Shown here: positions 19,166 to 29,083 of the stretch, in pieces
Position numbering within the stretch: the stretch's first letter is position 1
Layout: each line of letters starts with the position of its first letter
Assembly (NCBI GenBank): GCA_000814665.1
Contig: JWIH01000007.1
Span: forward strand, 51,703-115,702
DNA from: Pseudoalteromonas flavipulchra NCIMB 2033 = ATCC BAA-314
GTDB lineage: Bacteria > Pseudomonadota > Gammaproteobacteria > Enterobacterales > Alteromonadaceae
Direction: 5' to 3'
DNA: 64,000 bases
Program-made: the position numbers and the translations under genes
The notes under the pieces: model-generated
The model's input: only the letters and a program-made list of their open reading frames with translations
What the model was told of the DNA's origin: nothing
Database searches by the model: none

Positions 19166-22100
19166 TTATGCCTGTGCCATTTGCACCGCTTGTTCTATAT
19201 CTACGGCAACCATGCGCGACACCCCGGGTTCTGCCATGGTTACCCCCGTCAGTCTACCCGCCATTTCCATAGCGACCTTGTTATGACTGATATAAATAAA
19301 TTGCACTGTTTGCGACATTTCTTCAACCAAACGACAAAATCGTCCTACGTTTGCGTCATCAAGCGGTGCATCTACTTCATCCAGCATACAGAATGGGGCT
19401 GGATTAAGCCTGAATATTGAAAACACCAATGATAATGCGGTCAGCGCTTTTTCTCCACCACTTAACAGATGAATTGTCGAGTTTTTCTTACCAGGCGGCC
19501 TTGCCATGATAGAAACACCACTTTCAAGCAGGTCATCGCTAGTCAATTCTAGATATGCATGCCCCCCACCAAACACTTTAGGAAACAACTCGGCTAAATC
19601 TTCATTCACTTGATTAAAGGTGGCACTAAAGCGGGTTTTGGTCTCTTTATCAATTTTTCTGATCACCGCTTCTAACGTTTCTAACGCATTAGTGAGATCA
19701 TCCAGCTGTGTATCTAAATAGGTTTTACGTGCCTTCGCTTCTTCAAACTCTTCAATTGCGGCTAAGTTTACAGCCCCTAACTTACCAAGATCATTACTGA
19801 CTCGACTCAAATTGGCTTGATACTGGCCCAAGTTTGCGTCTTCAGGTAATTGCGCCAGCTCCGCTTTTAGCGTCCGACCAAGCTCCTGCAAAGGTTCAAG
19901 TGCCGCTTGCGCCTTTATCATCAAGCTTTGCTCTTCAAGTTTCACTTGTTGCAAAGACTCATTGAGTTTACTCACTTCGCCTTGTGCATCTTTTAATGCC
20001 GCTTGTTTTTGGGAGAGGTTTTCCTTGGCTTGGTTAAGCGTATCCAACATCGTTTGCTTTTGTGCTTTGGCTTCTAGATGTTGGGCGAGCAATAACTCTA
20101 TATCTTCATGTGCCTCCGCGAGTGGCTCTTCACAAAGTACAATGTCTTCTTGTGTTTGTTCGATGCGTTGGTTTATTTCATCGCGACGATGTTGCAAGTG
20201 TTCCAACTTAGAATTACTGAGCTGTCGTTCACTTTCTGCCTGCTGCGACGCAAGTTTAGTTGTATGAACTAATTGCTGCGCGTCTTGTAATGCGGCGCGT
20301 CGAGATTGACTATGTTGTTTAAACTCGGCCAACTTAGCCTCGGCCAGTTGTTGTGTTTGTTGTACTTGCGCTAGCAACTCATCACGTTGTAATTGCTGTT
20401 CAGTATAATGTTCAAGTTGTTCGATGACCTCGTCTCGTTCTTGAGCAATGGCATCAAGCTGTTCTTGAATTTTTTGTCCTTGCTCACGCCAAGCGCTCAG
20501 ATTCTCATCCAGCATTTCAACTTTGGTTTTATGGCTGGCGATCGCTTGGGCTTTTTCGTGAACGCATTGCTGTGTTTCTAATAAGCCAGCTTGCGTGTTC
20601 TCAAGAACAATGTGTTTTTGTGCTACAACCTGCTTGGCCTCTTCGGCGAGTTGTTGCAAATGAGGAAGCTGAGTATGGCATGACTGCAATTGGGCATAGC
20701 GTTTTAACGCGCCACTCTCGTCATTGCTTTTCGCCTTGGCCTTAAAGTTATCTCCCACAATAACGCCACCGACCGTCACGCCGAGAAGGAATTGTTCACA
20801 CGATTGAAAGTCTGTAGATTCAGCACATAATTTTATTTTCGTTAAAAAGCTGGGGAACAGTCCTGAGCTTATTTTTGTCGCGACGGAATCAACGGGAACT
20901 TCGAGTTCAATGGGCCATAGCGTATTCATTTCGCTTTGCTCAACGACTAAATGCGTCAACCCAAGCAGTGCCGCTTCCACGCATTCTTCATACCCTGACT
21001 CAACAACAAGTTGCGATAACATAGTCGCAGCTGAAGTCTCCGACGCTTCGTCTGCCCAGCGTGATAACGCTTTTATTTCAGATTGCACTTCTTGTAGCGC
21101 CTGAAGCGCTTTTTGAGCATGAGTCTGCGCCTGTAAGATTTCTTCTTTATTGGTTTGCTCTTGGCCTTGCAGCTTACTAGCTTGGCTTTGTAATTTTGCC
21201 ATCGCTTGAACTAGCTGATGATGTGCATCCTGAGCTTCAGCCAAGTCATTTTCCAACATAGATGCGTGATGCGTTTCGGCCTGTTCCAGCAGCTCAGCCT
21301 GACGCTTATCTACGTGCAGTTTAGCTTGCTGTTGTTGCGCTAATTGGCTTGCCCCTTGCTGTACCTGAGCATGTATTTTTTGGTACTGCTTCTGTGCGCC
21401 ACTAAACTGCGCTTCTAACTGAGTTTGCTCTGTGTCACTTTGCTCATTTGCGAGTTGAATTTCTTCCAGTTGCAATAGCGCAATTTCAAGTCGTTCAGAA
21501 ACTTCAGCGACTTTTTCAGCGCTGCTCGCCACATACTCGGCTTGCTCATCTTGCGCTTCAATCACTTCTTGCTGTTGTGATTTCAGTATTTGAGACTGCT
21601 CAATAAGCTGACGCTTTTTATCAGTTAGATTGACTTTCTGTTGCTCAAGCGTTGCCAACTGGGTTTCAATTCGGTGCACGCTATGTTGTGCTTGCTCATA
21701 GCCATCATTGAAATGCTTAATTTCATGTTCTAGCGTCGCCAAAATGCTGTCATGGCCACTGTGAGCTTCATTAAAAAATGCTAATTTTTCGTTGAGTTTG
21801 GCAATTTCTTTGGCTTTTATTGCCTGCTTTTGCTCAAGGCTTTGCCACTTTAAAATTGCTATCCACGACTTTAAGTCACGCTCTTGCGACTTTAAAGACT
21901 TATATTCGCTCGCCTGTTGTGCTTGAAGTGCCAGTTTATCTAGCTGACTCTGTAGCTCTTGTCTAACATCGAGCAAACGCTCCATGTTTTCGCGGGTACT
22001 CTTGATCCGGGTTTGGGTTTCTCGTCGACGCTCTTTATATTTTGAAATTCCGGCGGCTTCTTCTAAAAAAACTCTTAACTCTTGCGGCTTACTTTCGATC

Positions 22101-22555
22101 AAGCGAGAGATCATCCCTTGTTCGATAATTGCGTAACTGCGAGGACCTAAGCCAGTACCTAAAAAGATATCCGTGATATCGCGCTTACGGCACTTACTAC
22201 CATTTAAAAAATAAAGAGATTGTCCATCTCGCGTCACTAAGCGCTTAATGGCAATTTGGTTACGATCTGCAAACGTGCCGGGCAACCGGCCTTGAGTATT
22301 ATCAAAAATCAATTCTACAGAAGCTTGCGAGATAGGTTTACGTTTGGTTGAACCGTTAAAAATAACGTCCGTCATGGCATCGCCACGGAGGTTTTTCGCA
22401 GAGCTTTCACCCAGTACCCAGCGAACCGCATCAATAACATTAGACTTACCACAGCCGTTAGGCCCAACCACACATGTCATCTGGTCAGGAAACGGGATCT
22501 TGGTTGGCTCTACGAAAGATTTAAAGCCGGCTAGTTTGATGCTACTCAGTCGCAT
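19166..22555 (-). CDS. smc: Chromosome segregation ATPase SMC
   Basis: Forms V-shaped dimers that compact and segregate the chromosome with ScpA/ScpB. 1129 residues. The N-terminal head has Walker A in VGPNGCGKSNV (about 32-42) and FNGSTKRKP. Long coiled coils (about 170-480 and 640-960) flank a hinge region (about 490-630). The C-terminal head has the ABC signature LLSGGEKALTALSL and Walker B FCMLDEVDAPLDD. The coils are very rich in glutamine. Many gammaproteobacteria use MukBEF instead; Alteromonadales keep Smc. scpA/scpB are not in this window. Confidence 0.97.
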   Translation of the reverse strand: MRLSSIKLAGFKSFVEPTKIPFPDQMTCVVGPNGCGKSNVIDAVRWVLGESSAKNLRGDAMTDVIFNGSTKRKPISQASVELIFDNTQGRLPGTFADRNQIAIKRLVTRDGQSLYFLNGSKCRKRDITDIFLGTGLGPRSYAIIEQGMISRLIESKPQELRVFLEEAAGISKYKERRRETQTRIKSTRENMERLLDVRQELQSQLDKLALQAQQASEYKSLKSQERDLKSWIAILKWQSLEQKQAIKAKEIAKLNEKLAFFNEAHSGHDSILATLEHEIKHFNDGYEQAQHSVHRIETQLATLEQQKVNLTDKKRQLIEQSQILKSQQQEVIEAQDEQAEYVASSAEKVAEVSERLEIALLQLEEIQLANEQSDTEQTQLEAQFSGAQKQYQKIHAQVQQGASQLAQQQQAKLHVDKRQAELLEQAETHHASMLENDLAEAQDAHHQLVQAMAKLQSQASKLQGQEQTNKEEILQAQTHAQKALQALQEVQSEIKALSRWADEASETSAATMLSQLVVESGYEECVEAALLGLTHLVVEQSEMNTLWPIELEVPVDSVATKISSGLFPSFLTKIKLCAESTDFQSCEQFLLGVTVGGVIVGDNFKAKAKSNDESGALKRYAQLQSCHTQLPHLQQLAEEAKQVVAQKHIVLENTQAGLLETQQCVHEKAQAIASHKTKVEMLDENLSAWREQGQKIQEQLDAIAQERDEVIEQLEHYTEQQLQRDELLAQVQQTQQLAEAKLAEFKQHSQSRRAALQDAQQLVHTTKLASQQAESERQLSNSKLEHLQHRRDEINQRIEQTQEDIVLCEEPLAEAHEDIELLLAQHLEAKAQKQTMLDTLNQAKENLSQKQAALKDAQGEVSKLNESLQQVKLEEQSLMIKAQAALEPLQELGRTLKAELAQLPEDANLGQYQANLSRVSNDLGKLGAVNLAAIEEFEEAKARKTYLDTQLDDLTNALETLEAVIRKIDKETKTRFSATFNQVNEDLAELFPKVFGGGHAYLELTSDDLLESGVSIMARPPGKKNSTIHLLSGGEKALTALSLVFSIFRLNPAPFCMLDEVDAPLDDANVGRFCRLVEEMSQTVQFIYISHNKVAMEMAGRLTGVTMAEPGVSRMVAVDIEQAVQMAQA

Positions 22556-22619
22556 AGCTTATTATTGTTGTTCGCGGTTACTTTTGAGAATAAGGCAATT
22601 CATTAGTAAGATCTATGAG

Positions 22620-23354
22620 TTAGCAATGACAGCGTTTAATATTATCCAAAATGATCCCGGTAGCCATCGCCACATTCAATGATTCAGCACCACCGAACGC
22701 AGGAATAGTCACCTTTTTATTGATGTGAGCCGCTATGGTATCGCTAATACCATGAGACTCGCTGCCCATGACCAACACGGCATTACGACTAAATTGGCAC
22801 TGATGCACACTCTCACCACCAAGGAATGCACCATAGCACTCGCCTTGATATTGCTTTAAAAAGGCCTCGAGATCGGTTCTCACCACATTAACACGCACAA
22901 ATGAGCCCATGGTGGCACTGATCACTTTAGGGTTAAATTGATCCGCGCAGTTTTCGCTCACCACAAGCTGCGTTAATCCATACCAATCAGCAAGACGAAT
23001 AATGGTACCGAGATTACCTGGGTCTGAGACTCCATCTAATGCTAACACCAGCCCATCAGTATTGATTTCTTCTGCTGGCGGCATTGCAACGACCGCTATC
23101 GCCGCATTATTTGATACCAAAGTACTCACCTTGCTCAGCACTTCCTCTTCTGCTTCTACACAAGCAATATTAACGAGTTTGGATTTATACTTTGTCATGA
23201 ACTCACTGGTCGCGAACAGCTGTTCAACAGCCAACCCAGCATCAACTAACTCAATCACATTCTTCTCGCCTTGTACTAAATACAGGCCATGTTGCTTGCG
23301 ATATTTTTTTTGCCCTAAAGCACGAAGTAGTTTTTGTTGATTCTTGGAGATCAT
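22620..23354 (-). CDS. TrmH/SpoU family RNA 2'-O-methyltransferase
   Basis: Trefoil-knot SAM-dependent methyltransferase acting on the 2'-hydroxyl of a tRNA or rRNA nucleotide; the target cannot be read from sequence. About 244 residues. The N-terminal substrate-binding part is LRALGQKKYRKQHGLYLVQGEKNV. The three SpoU motifs follow: DPGNLGTIIRLADWYG, VLVMGSESHGI, and IPAFGGAESLNVAMATGI. The start at MISKNQ (23354) is preferred over an upstream codon because GAGGTG lies at the right distance before it. It looks like the RlmB/TsnR-like branch typical of marine gammaproteobacteria. Confidence 0.88.
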   Translation of the reverse strand: MISKNQQKLLRALGQKKYRKQHGLYLVQGEKNVIELVDAGLAVEQLFATSEFMTKYKSKLVNIACVEAEEEVLSKVSTLVSNNAAIAVVAMPPAEEINTDGLVLALDGVSDPGNLGTIIRLADWYGLTQLVVSENCADQFNPKVISATMGSFVRVNVVRTDLEAFLKQYQGECYGAFLGGESVHQCQFSRNAVLVMGSESHGISDTIAAHINKKVTIPAFGGAESLNVAMATGIILDNIKRCHC

Positions 23355-23481
23355 GTGCACCTCAAAAGTTGGATTCACCATTATACCTGTTCAGTATCAG
23401 ATAAAAAGCGTTTCCACGAGGCATTAAGCTAAGAAATTATGTTATCTTGTGCCGAATGACACACAAGGCATAGAGGTAATC

Positions 23482-23778
23482 ATGTCACCTGAGCTAACGC
23501 TTATTTTACTCAACTTTATTCTACTTTTTGTAGCCTACGTATTCGTTTACCCAAAGTTGAAAGAGAAAAGTCTCGCCAGTATCAGCAAACAAGATTTATT
23601 GGTTACTGCGGTTTCTTTAGTCGTGTCTGGAAGTTTGTACTATGGTAAGGATATCGAATTTTCGTTAGTGTTTTTTAAGAGTAATTGGGTAGTGTTTACG
23701 ATTGTCGCATTTAGCGTGATTGAAATCCCATTTTTACTATGGTTTAAACGTCGCTATAACATTAAGTTTCGAGAGTAA
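23482..23778 (+). CDS. Small three-helix membrane protein, function unknown
   Basis: A 98-residue protein starting at MSPEL, chosen because GAGGTAATC precedes ATG 23482. Hydrophobic segments at about residues 4-21, 38-55 and 63-83 suggest three TM helices. The C terminus is basic (KRRYNIKFRE). I do not recognise the family. It is monocistronic, divergent from the SpoU methyltransferase and convergent with gpsA. Confidence 0.65.
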   Translation: MSPELTLILLNFILLFVAYVFVYPKLKEKSLASISKQDLLVTAVSLVVSGSLYYGKDIEFSLVFFKSNWVVFTIVAFSVIEIPFLLWFKRRYNIKFRE

Positions 23779-23810
23779 TAGAGAGGTAGCTATGCCTCTC
23801 TATTCGATTA

Positions 23811-24818
23811 TCACTCAGCTCGCTTTTCGCGACCAAGCAACGCCATTGCGGCTTCTTTCACATCTTTTTGCTCATAAAGCACTTGATAGATCTGCTCAGT
23901 GATAGGCATTTCAATACCAGTGCGTTTGGCAAGTAGATAAACTTCTTTGGTATTGCGATAGCCTTCGACCACCTGACCTATACTCGACATCGCCTCATCG
24001 ACCGACTTTCCCGAGCCAAGTGCAAGACCAAAACGGCGATTACGCGACTGGTTATCCGTACAAGTGAGAATGAGATCACCAAGCCCTGCCATACCCATAA
24101 AGGTTTCAGAACGCGCACCTAACGCACATCCTAAACGACAAAGTTCAGCGAGTCCTCGGGTGATAAGCGCCGTTCTAGCATTCGCACCAAAACCAAAGCC
24201 GTCAGACATGCCCGCGCCAATTGCGATAACATTTTTGACCGCGCCGCCGAGCTGAATACCAATAAAGTCTTCGTTGCTATACACCCTAAACGAGCGACCG
24301 CAATGCAACAGCTCTGCGAGCTCTTCACGAAACTTTGCACAAATCGAAGACACTGAAATAGCAGTAGGTAATCCTGCGGCCATTTCTTTTGCAAAAGTAG
24401 GTCCACTTAGCACCGCCAGCGGCACATCGTCACCTAACACATCCAGTGCAACCTCTTGCAATAATCGCCCAGTATTTGGTTCGAGCCCCTTGGTTGCCCA
24501 AGCTACTTTTGCATTCTCAAGTAGCATAGGTTTAATCTTCTTTAAGGTGTCTGCAAACGCATGACTTGGCACAACCACCAAAATACGCTCGCTAGACTTA
24601 ACAGCCGTTTCTAAATCGGCCTCAAGTTCAAGCGTGTTTGGAAACTGGATGTCAGGAAGATAACGTTGGTTTTTGCGCTCAGCTGCTAGCGCCTCAACGT
24701 GTTCGCTATTGCGTCCCCATAGTGTCACTTGGTGACCATTTCGGGCGAAACAAATAGCAAGGGCGGTGCCATAAGACCCCGCCCCCAATACAGTTACAGC
24801 TGATTTTGCTGTACTCAT
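23811..24818 (-). CDS. gpsA: Glycerol-3-phosphate dehydrogenase [NAD(P)+] GpsA
   Basis: Reduces dihydroxyacetone phosphate to sn-glycerol 3-phosphate, the backbone of membrane phospholipids. About 335 residues. The Rossmann motif is [12 protein letters not shown] (about 10-21), with conserved [29 protein letters not shown] (catalytic lysine) and [23 protein letters not shown] 24818 is used; the preceding in-frame codon is TTG directly after the secB stop. It is the last gene of yibN-grxC-secB-gpsA, the same order as E. coli. Confidence 0.96.
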   Translation of the reverse strand: MSTAKSAVTVLGAGSYGTALAICFARNGHQVTLWGRNSEHVEALAAERKNQRYLPDIQFPNTLELEADLETAVKSSERILVVVPSHAFADTLKKIKPMLLENAKVAWATKGLEPNTGRLLQEVALDVLGDDVPLAVLSGPTFAKEMAAGLPTAISVSSICAKFREELAELLHCGRSFRVYSNEDFIGIQLGGAVKNVIAIGAGMSDGFGFGANARTALITRGLAELCRLGCALGARSETFMGMAGLGDLILTCTDNQSRNRRFGLALGSGKSVDEAMSSIGQVVEGYRNTKEVYLLAKRTGIEMPITEQIYQVLYEQKDVKEAAMALLGREKRAE

Positions 24819-24821
24819 CAA

Positions 24822-25310
24822 TTATGCGTCAGCAGTTTGCTCAGGCTGTGCTTGAGCCGCACGTTGCTGCATATACTGAGCGAATAATGCGTCAAAGTTA
24901 ACTGGCGCAAGGTTTAACTGTGGGAAAGTACCACGGTTAACTAGGCTAGCTACCGCTTCACGCGCATATGGGAATAGAATGTTAGGGCAGAATGCGCCTA
25001 GCATGTGTGCCATTTGCATTTCTTCAAGATCTGCAATTGCAAAGATACCAGCTTGTTGGATTTCACATAGGAATGCAGTTTCTTCACCAATAGTTGCCGT
25101 TACCGTTAACGCTAGAACAACTTCAAAAACGTTGTCATCAAGCTTTGCTGAACGTGTGTCCATGTCTAGCTTAACTTCTGGTGTCCACTCTTTTTGGAAG
25201 ATACCTGGTGAGTTTGGCGTTTCAAACGATACATCTTTAGTGTAGATACGTTGAATGTTGAACTGAGCGCCTTCTTGTTGTTGTTCTGCTGCTTGGTTTT
25301 GTTCTGCCAT
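24822..25310 (-). CDS. secB: Protein-export chaperone SecB
   Basis: Tetrameric cytosolic chaperone that keeps precursors unfolded and delivers them to SecA. 162 residues, normal length. Recognisable segments: [19 protein letters not shown] near the N terminus, [20 protein letters not shown], the [14 protein letters not shown] block, and [20 protein letters not shown]. The C-terminal tail is acidic/polar. It lies between grxC and gpsA as in E. coli. Confidence 0.97.
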   Translation of the reverse strand: MAEQNQAAEQQQEGAQFNIQRIYTKDVSFETPNSPGIFQKEWTPEVKLDMDTRSAKLDDNVFEVVLALTVTATIGEETAFLCEIQQAGIFAIADLEEMQMAHMLGAFCPNILFPYAREAVASLVNRGTFPQLNLAPVNFDALFAQYMQQRAAQAQPEQTADA

Positions 25311-25393
25311 GATAATTTCCTAAATTCTGTTGTGATCCTGCTAATTCTTAGCAGTCATTATAAAAAGTAAGCTGAGCCAAAGCTCAATCAATC

Positions 25394-25651
25394 TTATGCT
25401 TGTAATAGCTTATCGAGTTCGCCTTGCGCTTCAAGCGCCATCATATCGTCGCAACCACCAATATGGCGCTCAGCGATAAAGATTTGTGGCACAGTATAGC
25501 CACCGTTGGCTTTTTCGATCATCTCGTCACGAAGCTCAGGCTGTGCGCCAATATCATACTCAGTGTATGTGACACCTTTTGCATCTAATAGTGCTTTTGC
25601 ACGATGACAAAATGGACAATAGTCTTTGGTGTAAATTACGACTTGGCTCAT
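25394..25651 (-). CDS. grxC: Glutaredoxin 3
   Basis: Small glutathione-dependent disulfide reductase, about 85 residues. The active site CPFC (about residues 11-14 in YTKDYCPFCHRAK) is dithiol. The cis-proline motif YTVPQIFI and GGCDDMMAL for glutathione binding are present. Two adjacent ATGs exist; the second (25651) is better spaced from GAGG. It lies directly downstream of the rhodanese gene yibN. Confidence 0.95.
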   Translation of the reverse strand: MSQVVIYTKDYCPFCHRAKALLDAKGVTYTEYDIGAQPELRDEMIEKANGGYTVPQIFIAERHIGGCDDMMALEAQGELDKLLQA

Positions 25652-25663
25652 CATAGACCTCAG

Positions 25664-26110
25664 TTATTTTCCGTTAGAGATTGGTAAACCCGCACTTTGC
25701 CATGCGCCAATACCACCTGATAATACGTACACTTGCTCGAATCCAGCTTTGTGCATGTTATCAGCAACAGCAGATGCCGTCATACCTGTGTTACAGACCA
25801 ATATAATGGGCTTAGATTTATGTTTTTCAAGACCAGCAAAATCTTTTTGCTTGAGTTTTTCCGCATTCACCTGCTCAGAACCTGCAATGTGACCTTGGTT
25901 AAACTCTTTTGCTGCACGCATATCGAGTACCTGACCATCTTGGCGGTTAACAAGCATAGTCAACTGCTGGGGGTTAATTTGTCTAATTTTAGAAAACTGA
26001 CTCTTAAACCAACTACTCACTAACATCGCGGCTAACACAACCCAAATGATGCTAAGTACCGGATGGTTACCTAAAAACGCAACGTATTGTTCCATTAATT
26101 TATCAACCAA
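25664..26110 (-). CDS. yibN: Membrane-anchored rhodanese-like protein YibN
   Basis: 148 residues. One N-terminal TM segment (about 16-34, LSIIWVVLAAMLVSSWF) is followed by a single rhodanese domain from LTMLVNRQDGQVLDMRAAKEF. The active-site loop is ILVCNTGMTASAV with Cys near residue 106. Rhodanese folds move sulfane sulfur or act as phosphatase-like modules; the substrate of YibN is not certain. It is the first gene of the leftward unit yibN-grxC-secB-gpsA and is divergent from gpmI, an arrangement shared with E. coli. Confidence 0.92.
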   Translation of the reverse strand: MVDKLMEQYVAFLGNHPVLSIIWVVLAAMLVSSWFKSQFSKIRQINPQQLTMLVNRQDGQVLDMRAAKEFNQGHIAGSEQVNAEKLKQKDFAGLEKHKSKPIILVCNTGMTASAVADNMHKAGFEQVYVLSGGIGAWQSAGLPISNGK

Positions 26111-26372
26111 AAATTATTAAACGATAAAGTGGCAGCAAGTATACCTGCTTTATTCTCGACAAAACAGACTTGTTCAACATGAGCAAATATCAATCTCAAA
26201 GTTGATAATTCATCACTGTGGGGCTGAATATTCATACAAAAACAGGTATTCTACTTACCAGCAACCAGAGCAAGCTTATCGCAGCGCTGCAGCCCAAGTT
26301 AGTAAATCTAACCTTGTAGCGTTTGCTATAAGACATCAACATCGTGCCTAATTCAGGATTTCAGGAGCGCAA

Positions 26373-27914
26373 ATGACAGCTAAGAAAAAGCCATTGGTAT
26401 TAATGATTTTAGACGGTTGGGGCTATCGCGAAGAAAGCGAGAGCAATGCTATTTTAGCAGCCAATACCCCAGTATTAGATGAACTATGGCGCTCTGCTCC
26501 GCACACCTTGATTTCAGGTTCAGGTCTTGATGTTGGTCTACCGGATGGACAAATGGGGAATTCCGAAGTTGGCCACGTTAACCTCGGTGCAGGACGTGTG
26601 GTTTATCAAGACTTCACGCGGATCACTAAGGCGATTGACGATGGTGAGTTTGAGCACAACCCAGCTCTGGTTGAGAATATCGACAAAGCCGTGGCAAAGG
26701 GCAAAGCCGTTCACCTAATGGGATTATTGAGCCCAGGAGGCGTTCACAGCCATGAAGACCACATTGTTGCAGCAATTAAATTAGCAGCTGAGCGCGGTGC
26801 AACCGTTTATTTGCACGCATTTTTGGATGGCCGCGATACACCACCTCGTAGCGCACAAGCGTCAATTGAGAAAATGGAAGCCTTGATGCAGTCACTCAAT
26901 TGTGGCCGCCTAGCGTCTATTATTGGTCGCTACTATGCTATGGATCGTGACAATCGTTGGGACCGCGTCGAGTCGGCTTATAACCTGATGGTAAGTGGCG
27001 ACGCTGATTTTACTTATAGTAATGGTGTTGAAGCGCTACAAGCAGCTTACGCGCGTGATGAAAACGATGAGTTTGTTAAAGCATCAGTGATCACCGAAGC
27101 TGGGCAACCCGCTGCAACTATCAATGATGGTGACACAGTTATCTTTATGAACTTCCGTGCAGACCGAGCGCGCCAGATGACCCGTGCTTTTGTTGATGCT
27201 GACTTTAGCGGCTTCGAAAAACGCAAAGCACCGGACCTAAGTGCGTTTGTTATGATGACTGAGTACGCTGCCGATATTAAAGCCCCTATCGCTTTCGCGC
27301 CTGAAGCACTTGTCAATGTGTTAGGTGAATGGCTAGCTAAGCACAACAAAACTCAGCTGCGTATTTCAGAAACGGAAAAATATGCCCATGTCACTTTCTT
27401 CTTTAGCGGCGGTCGCGAAGATCTCTTTGAAGGTGAAAAACGTGAGCTTATTCCTTCTCCACAAGTCGCCACTTACGACTTGCAGCCAGAGATGAACTCG
27501 GAAATGCTAACGGATAAGTTAGTTGAAGCTATTCATAGCGGTGAATTTGACGTCATTATCTGTAACTACCCGAATGGTGATATGGTTGGACACTCAGGTG
27601 TATTCGAAGCCGCAGTTAAAGCATGTGAAGCCGTTGATAAGTGTATCGGTCGTGTGGTTGCAGCGTTAGAAGAAACCGGTGGTGAAGCTCTGATCACAGC
27701 AGACCACGGCAATGCTGAGCAAATGCAAAACCCGAAAACGGGCCAAGCTCACACAGCACACACTAGTGAGCCTGTACCATTTATTTATGTAGGTCGTGAT
27801 GCAGAGCCACAAGCAGGAAAAGCCCTAAGCGATGTTGCACCAACAATGCTGCATTTACTAGGTATGGAGCAGCCTAGCGAGATGACAGGCACTCCAATTA
27901 TGCGTTTAAAATAA
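26373..27914 (+). CDS. gpmI: 2,3-bisphosphoglycerate-independent phosphoglycerate mutase
   Basis: Manganese enzyme of glycolysis interconverting 3- and 2-phosphoglycerate. 513 residues. It belongs to the alkaline phosphatase superfamily: metal site [11 protein letters not shown] at the N terminus; catalytic serine in [15 protein letters not shown] (about 64); [35 protein letters not shown] and [10 protein letters not shown] near the C terminus. ATG is preceded by CAGGAG. It leads gpmI-envC-ctpA-yibQ. The 262-bp divergent region upstream contains GTTAG-TAAAT-CTAAC near 26299-26313, of unknown role. Confidence 0.97.
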   Translation: MTAKKKPLVLMILDGWGYREESESNAILAANTPVLDELWRSAPHTLISGSGLDVGLPDGQMGNSEVGHVNLGAGRVVYQDFTRITKAIDDGEFEHNPALVENIDKAVAKGKAVHLMGLLSPGGVHSHEDHIVAAIKLAAERGATVYLHAFLDGRDTPPRSAQASIEKMEALMQSLNCGRLASIIGRYYAMDRDNRWDRVESAYNLMVSGDADFTYSNGVEALQAAYARDENDEFVKASVITEAGQPAATINDGDTVIFMNFRADRARQMTRAFVDADFSGFEKRKAPDLSAFVMMTEYAADIKAPIAFAPEALVNVLGEWLAKHNKTQLRISETEKYAHVTFFFSGGREDLFEGEKRELIPSPQVATYDLQPEMNSEMLTDKLVEAIHSGEFDVIICNYPNGDMVGHSGVFEAAVKACEAVDKCIGRVVAALEETGGEALITADHGNAEQMQNPKTGQAHTAHTSEPVPFIYVGRDAEPQAGKALSDVAPTMLHLLGMEQPSEMTGTPIMRLK

Positions 27915-27926
27915 CGGCCTGCCTGT

Positions 27927-29072
27927 ATGCCGTTAAAAACGACATTTCACTATGCCGCACTTCTCGGTGCGGCGTTACTCATGGCAACAGCGCCCGCTGT
28001 TGCCAACGAATCTAGAACCAAACAAGACTTAAGCGAAGTTCAGCAACAGCTTAAAGCTAGCCAACAAGCGTTAGAAAAGCAGCGCGGTGAAATTAACAGT
28101 CACGAAGCAAAGCTCAAAGCCTTCGAACTTGATATTGCCAAAAGTGCCAAAGCTATCTCACTCACAGAAATCGGGATCAAAGAAAACCAAACCGAGCAGG
28201 CCGAACTTAAAAAGCAAGAAAGCACGCTGTTAAACGACAAGAAAAAATTTGAAAAGATCCTTGCGGCTCAGCTAAAAAGTGCCTATATGACGGGCTCTCA
28301 TGATTATTCCAGAATGTTACTTAATCAAGAGCATGCCACAAAGCTCGAGCGCACCATTGCCTACTATGATTACCTAAATAAAGCACGCATTAAACAACTC
28401 GAACAGCTCAAATCTATCGGCCAAGAATTGGCGCAGACTCAAGCTGAGTTAGCAAGAACACAAGCACGCTTAGAAGCGCTACAAAACCATCAGAATGAAC
28501 GCTTAGAAGCGCTCAAAAAGGCACAGCAAGAACGTCAAAACCAGCTTGCAAACCTAAATAACAAACTCAGTGAAACACGCTCTGCTATCGCTTATTTAAA
28601 AGAAAATGAGCAAACCTTAATCCAAACGTTAGAAGAGCTTGCCAAGGCACAAAGAGAAGCCGAAGTACGTTTAGATGGATTAGCAAAACTCAAAGGCAAA
28701 ATGAGTTTACCGACCAAAGGGCGAATTAAGCATAAATTCGGCCAAAGCAAGCATGCTGGCATGAATTGGAAGGGCGTCCTCATTGGCGCAAAAGAAGGGG
28801 CTGAAATTGCGAGTGTCGCTCCCGGTCAAGTCGTGTATGCAGATTGGTTAAATGGCTTTGGCTGGGTTATTGTGCTCGATCATGGTCATGGTTTTATGAG
28901 CCTATATGGCCACGCACAAACGTTGCTTCGCGATGTTGGCGATCAAGTTCGCAGTGGTGAAGTGATCGCTTTGGTAGGACAAAGCGGCGGACAAAGAGAT
29001 CCTGGTCTATACTTTGAAATACGGCATAAGGGAAGCGCTGTAGATCCGATAAAATGGTGCAGATCCAGTTAA
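27927..29072 (+). CDS. envC: Murein hydrolase activator EnvC
   Basis: Periplasmic activator of AmiA/AmiB amidases at the septum. 381 residues: signal peptide (about 1-26, cleavage near AVANE), a long coiled coil (about 27-255), and a C-terminal LytM (M23) domain from KGRIKHKFGQ. The domain is catalytically degenerate, as expected for EnvC: the final motif reads LYFEIRH where active peptidases have a His-x-His pair. It starts 12 nt after gpmI, as in E. coli. It should act with FtsEX, encoded elsewhere. Confidence 0.93.
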   Translation: MPLKTTFHYAALLGAALLMATAPAVANESRTKQDLSEVQQQLKASQQALEKQRGEINSHEAKLKAFELDIAKSAKAISLTEIGIKENQTEQAELKKQESTLLNDKKKFEKILAAQLKSAYMTGSHDYSRMLLNQEHATKLERTIAYYDYLNKARIKQLEQLKSIGQELAQTQAELARTQARLEALQNHQNERLEALKKAQQERQNQLANLNNKLSETRSAIAYLKENEQTLIQTLEELAKAQREAEVRLDGLAKLKGKMSLPTKGRIKHKFGQSKHAGMNWKGVLIGAKEGAEIASVAPGQVVYADWLNGFGWVIVLDHGHGFMSLYGHAQTLLRDVGDQVRSGEVIALVGQSGGQRDPGLYFEIRHKGSAVDPIKWCRSS

Positions 29073-29083
29073 CTGAATAACCC

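Noticed and set aside
19166-22555. Several plus-strand frames of 60-110 codons opposite smc
   Set aside because: They are shadows of the glutamine-rich coiled coil on the minus strand.
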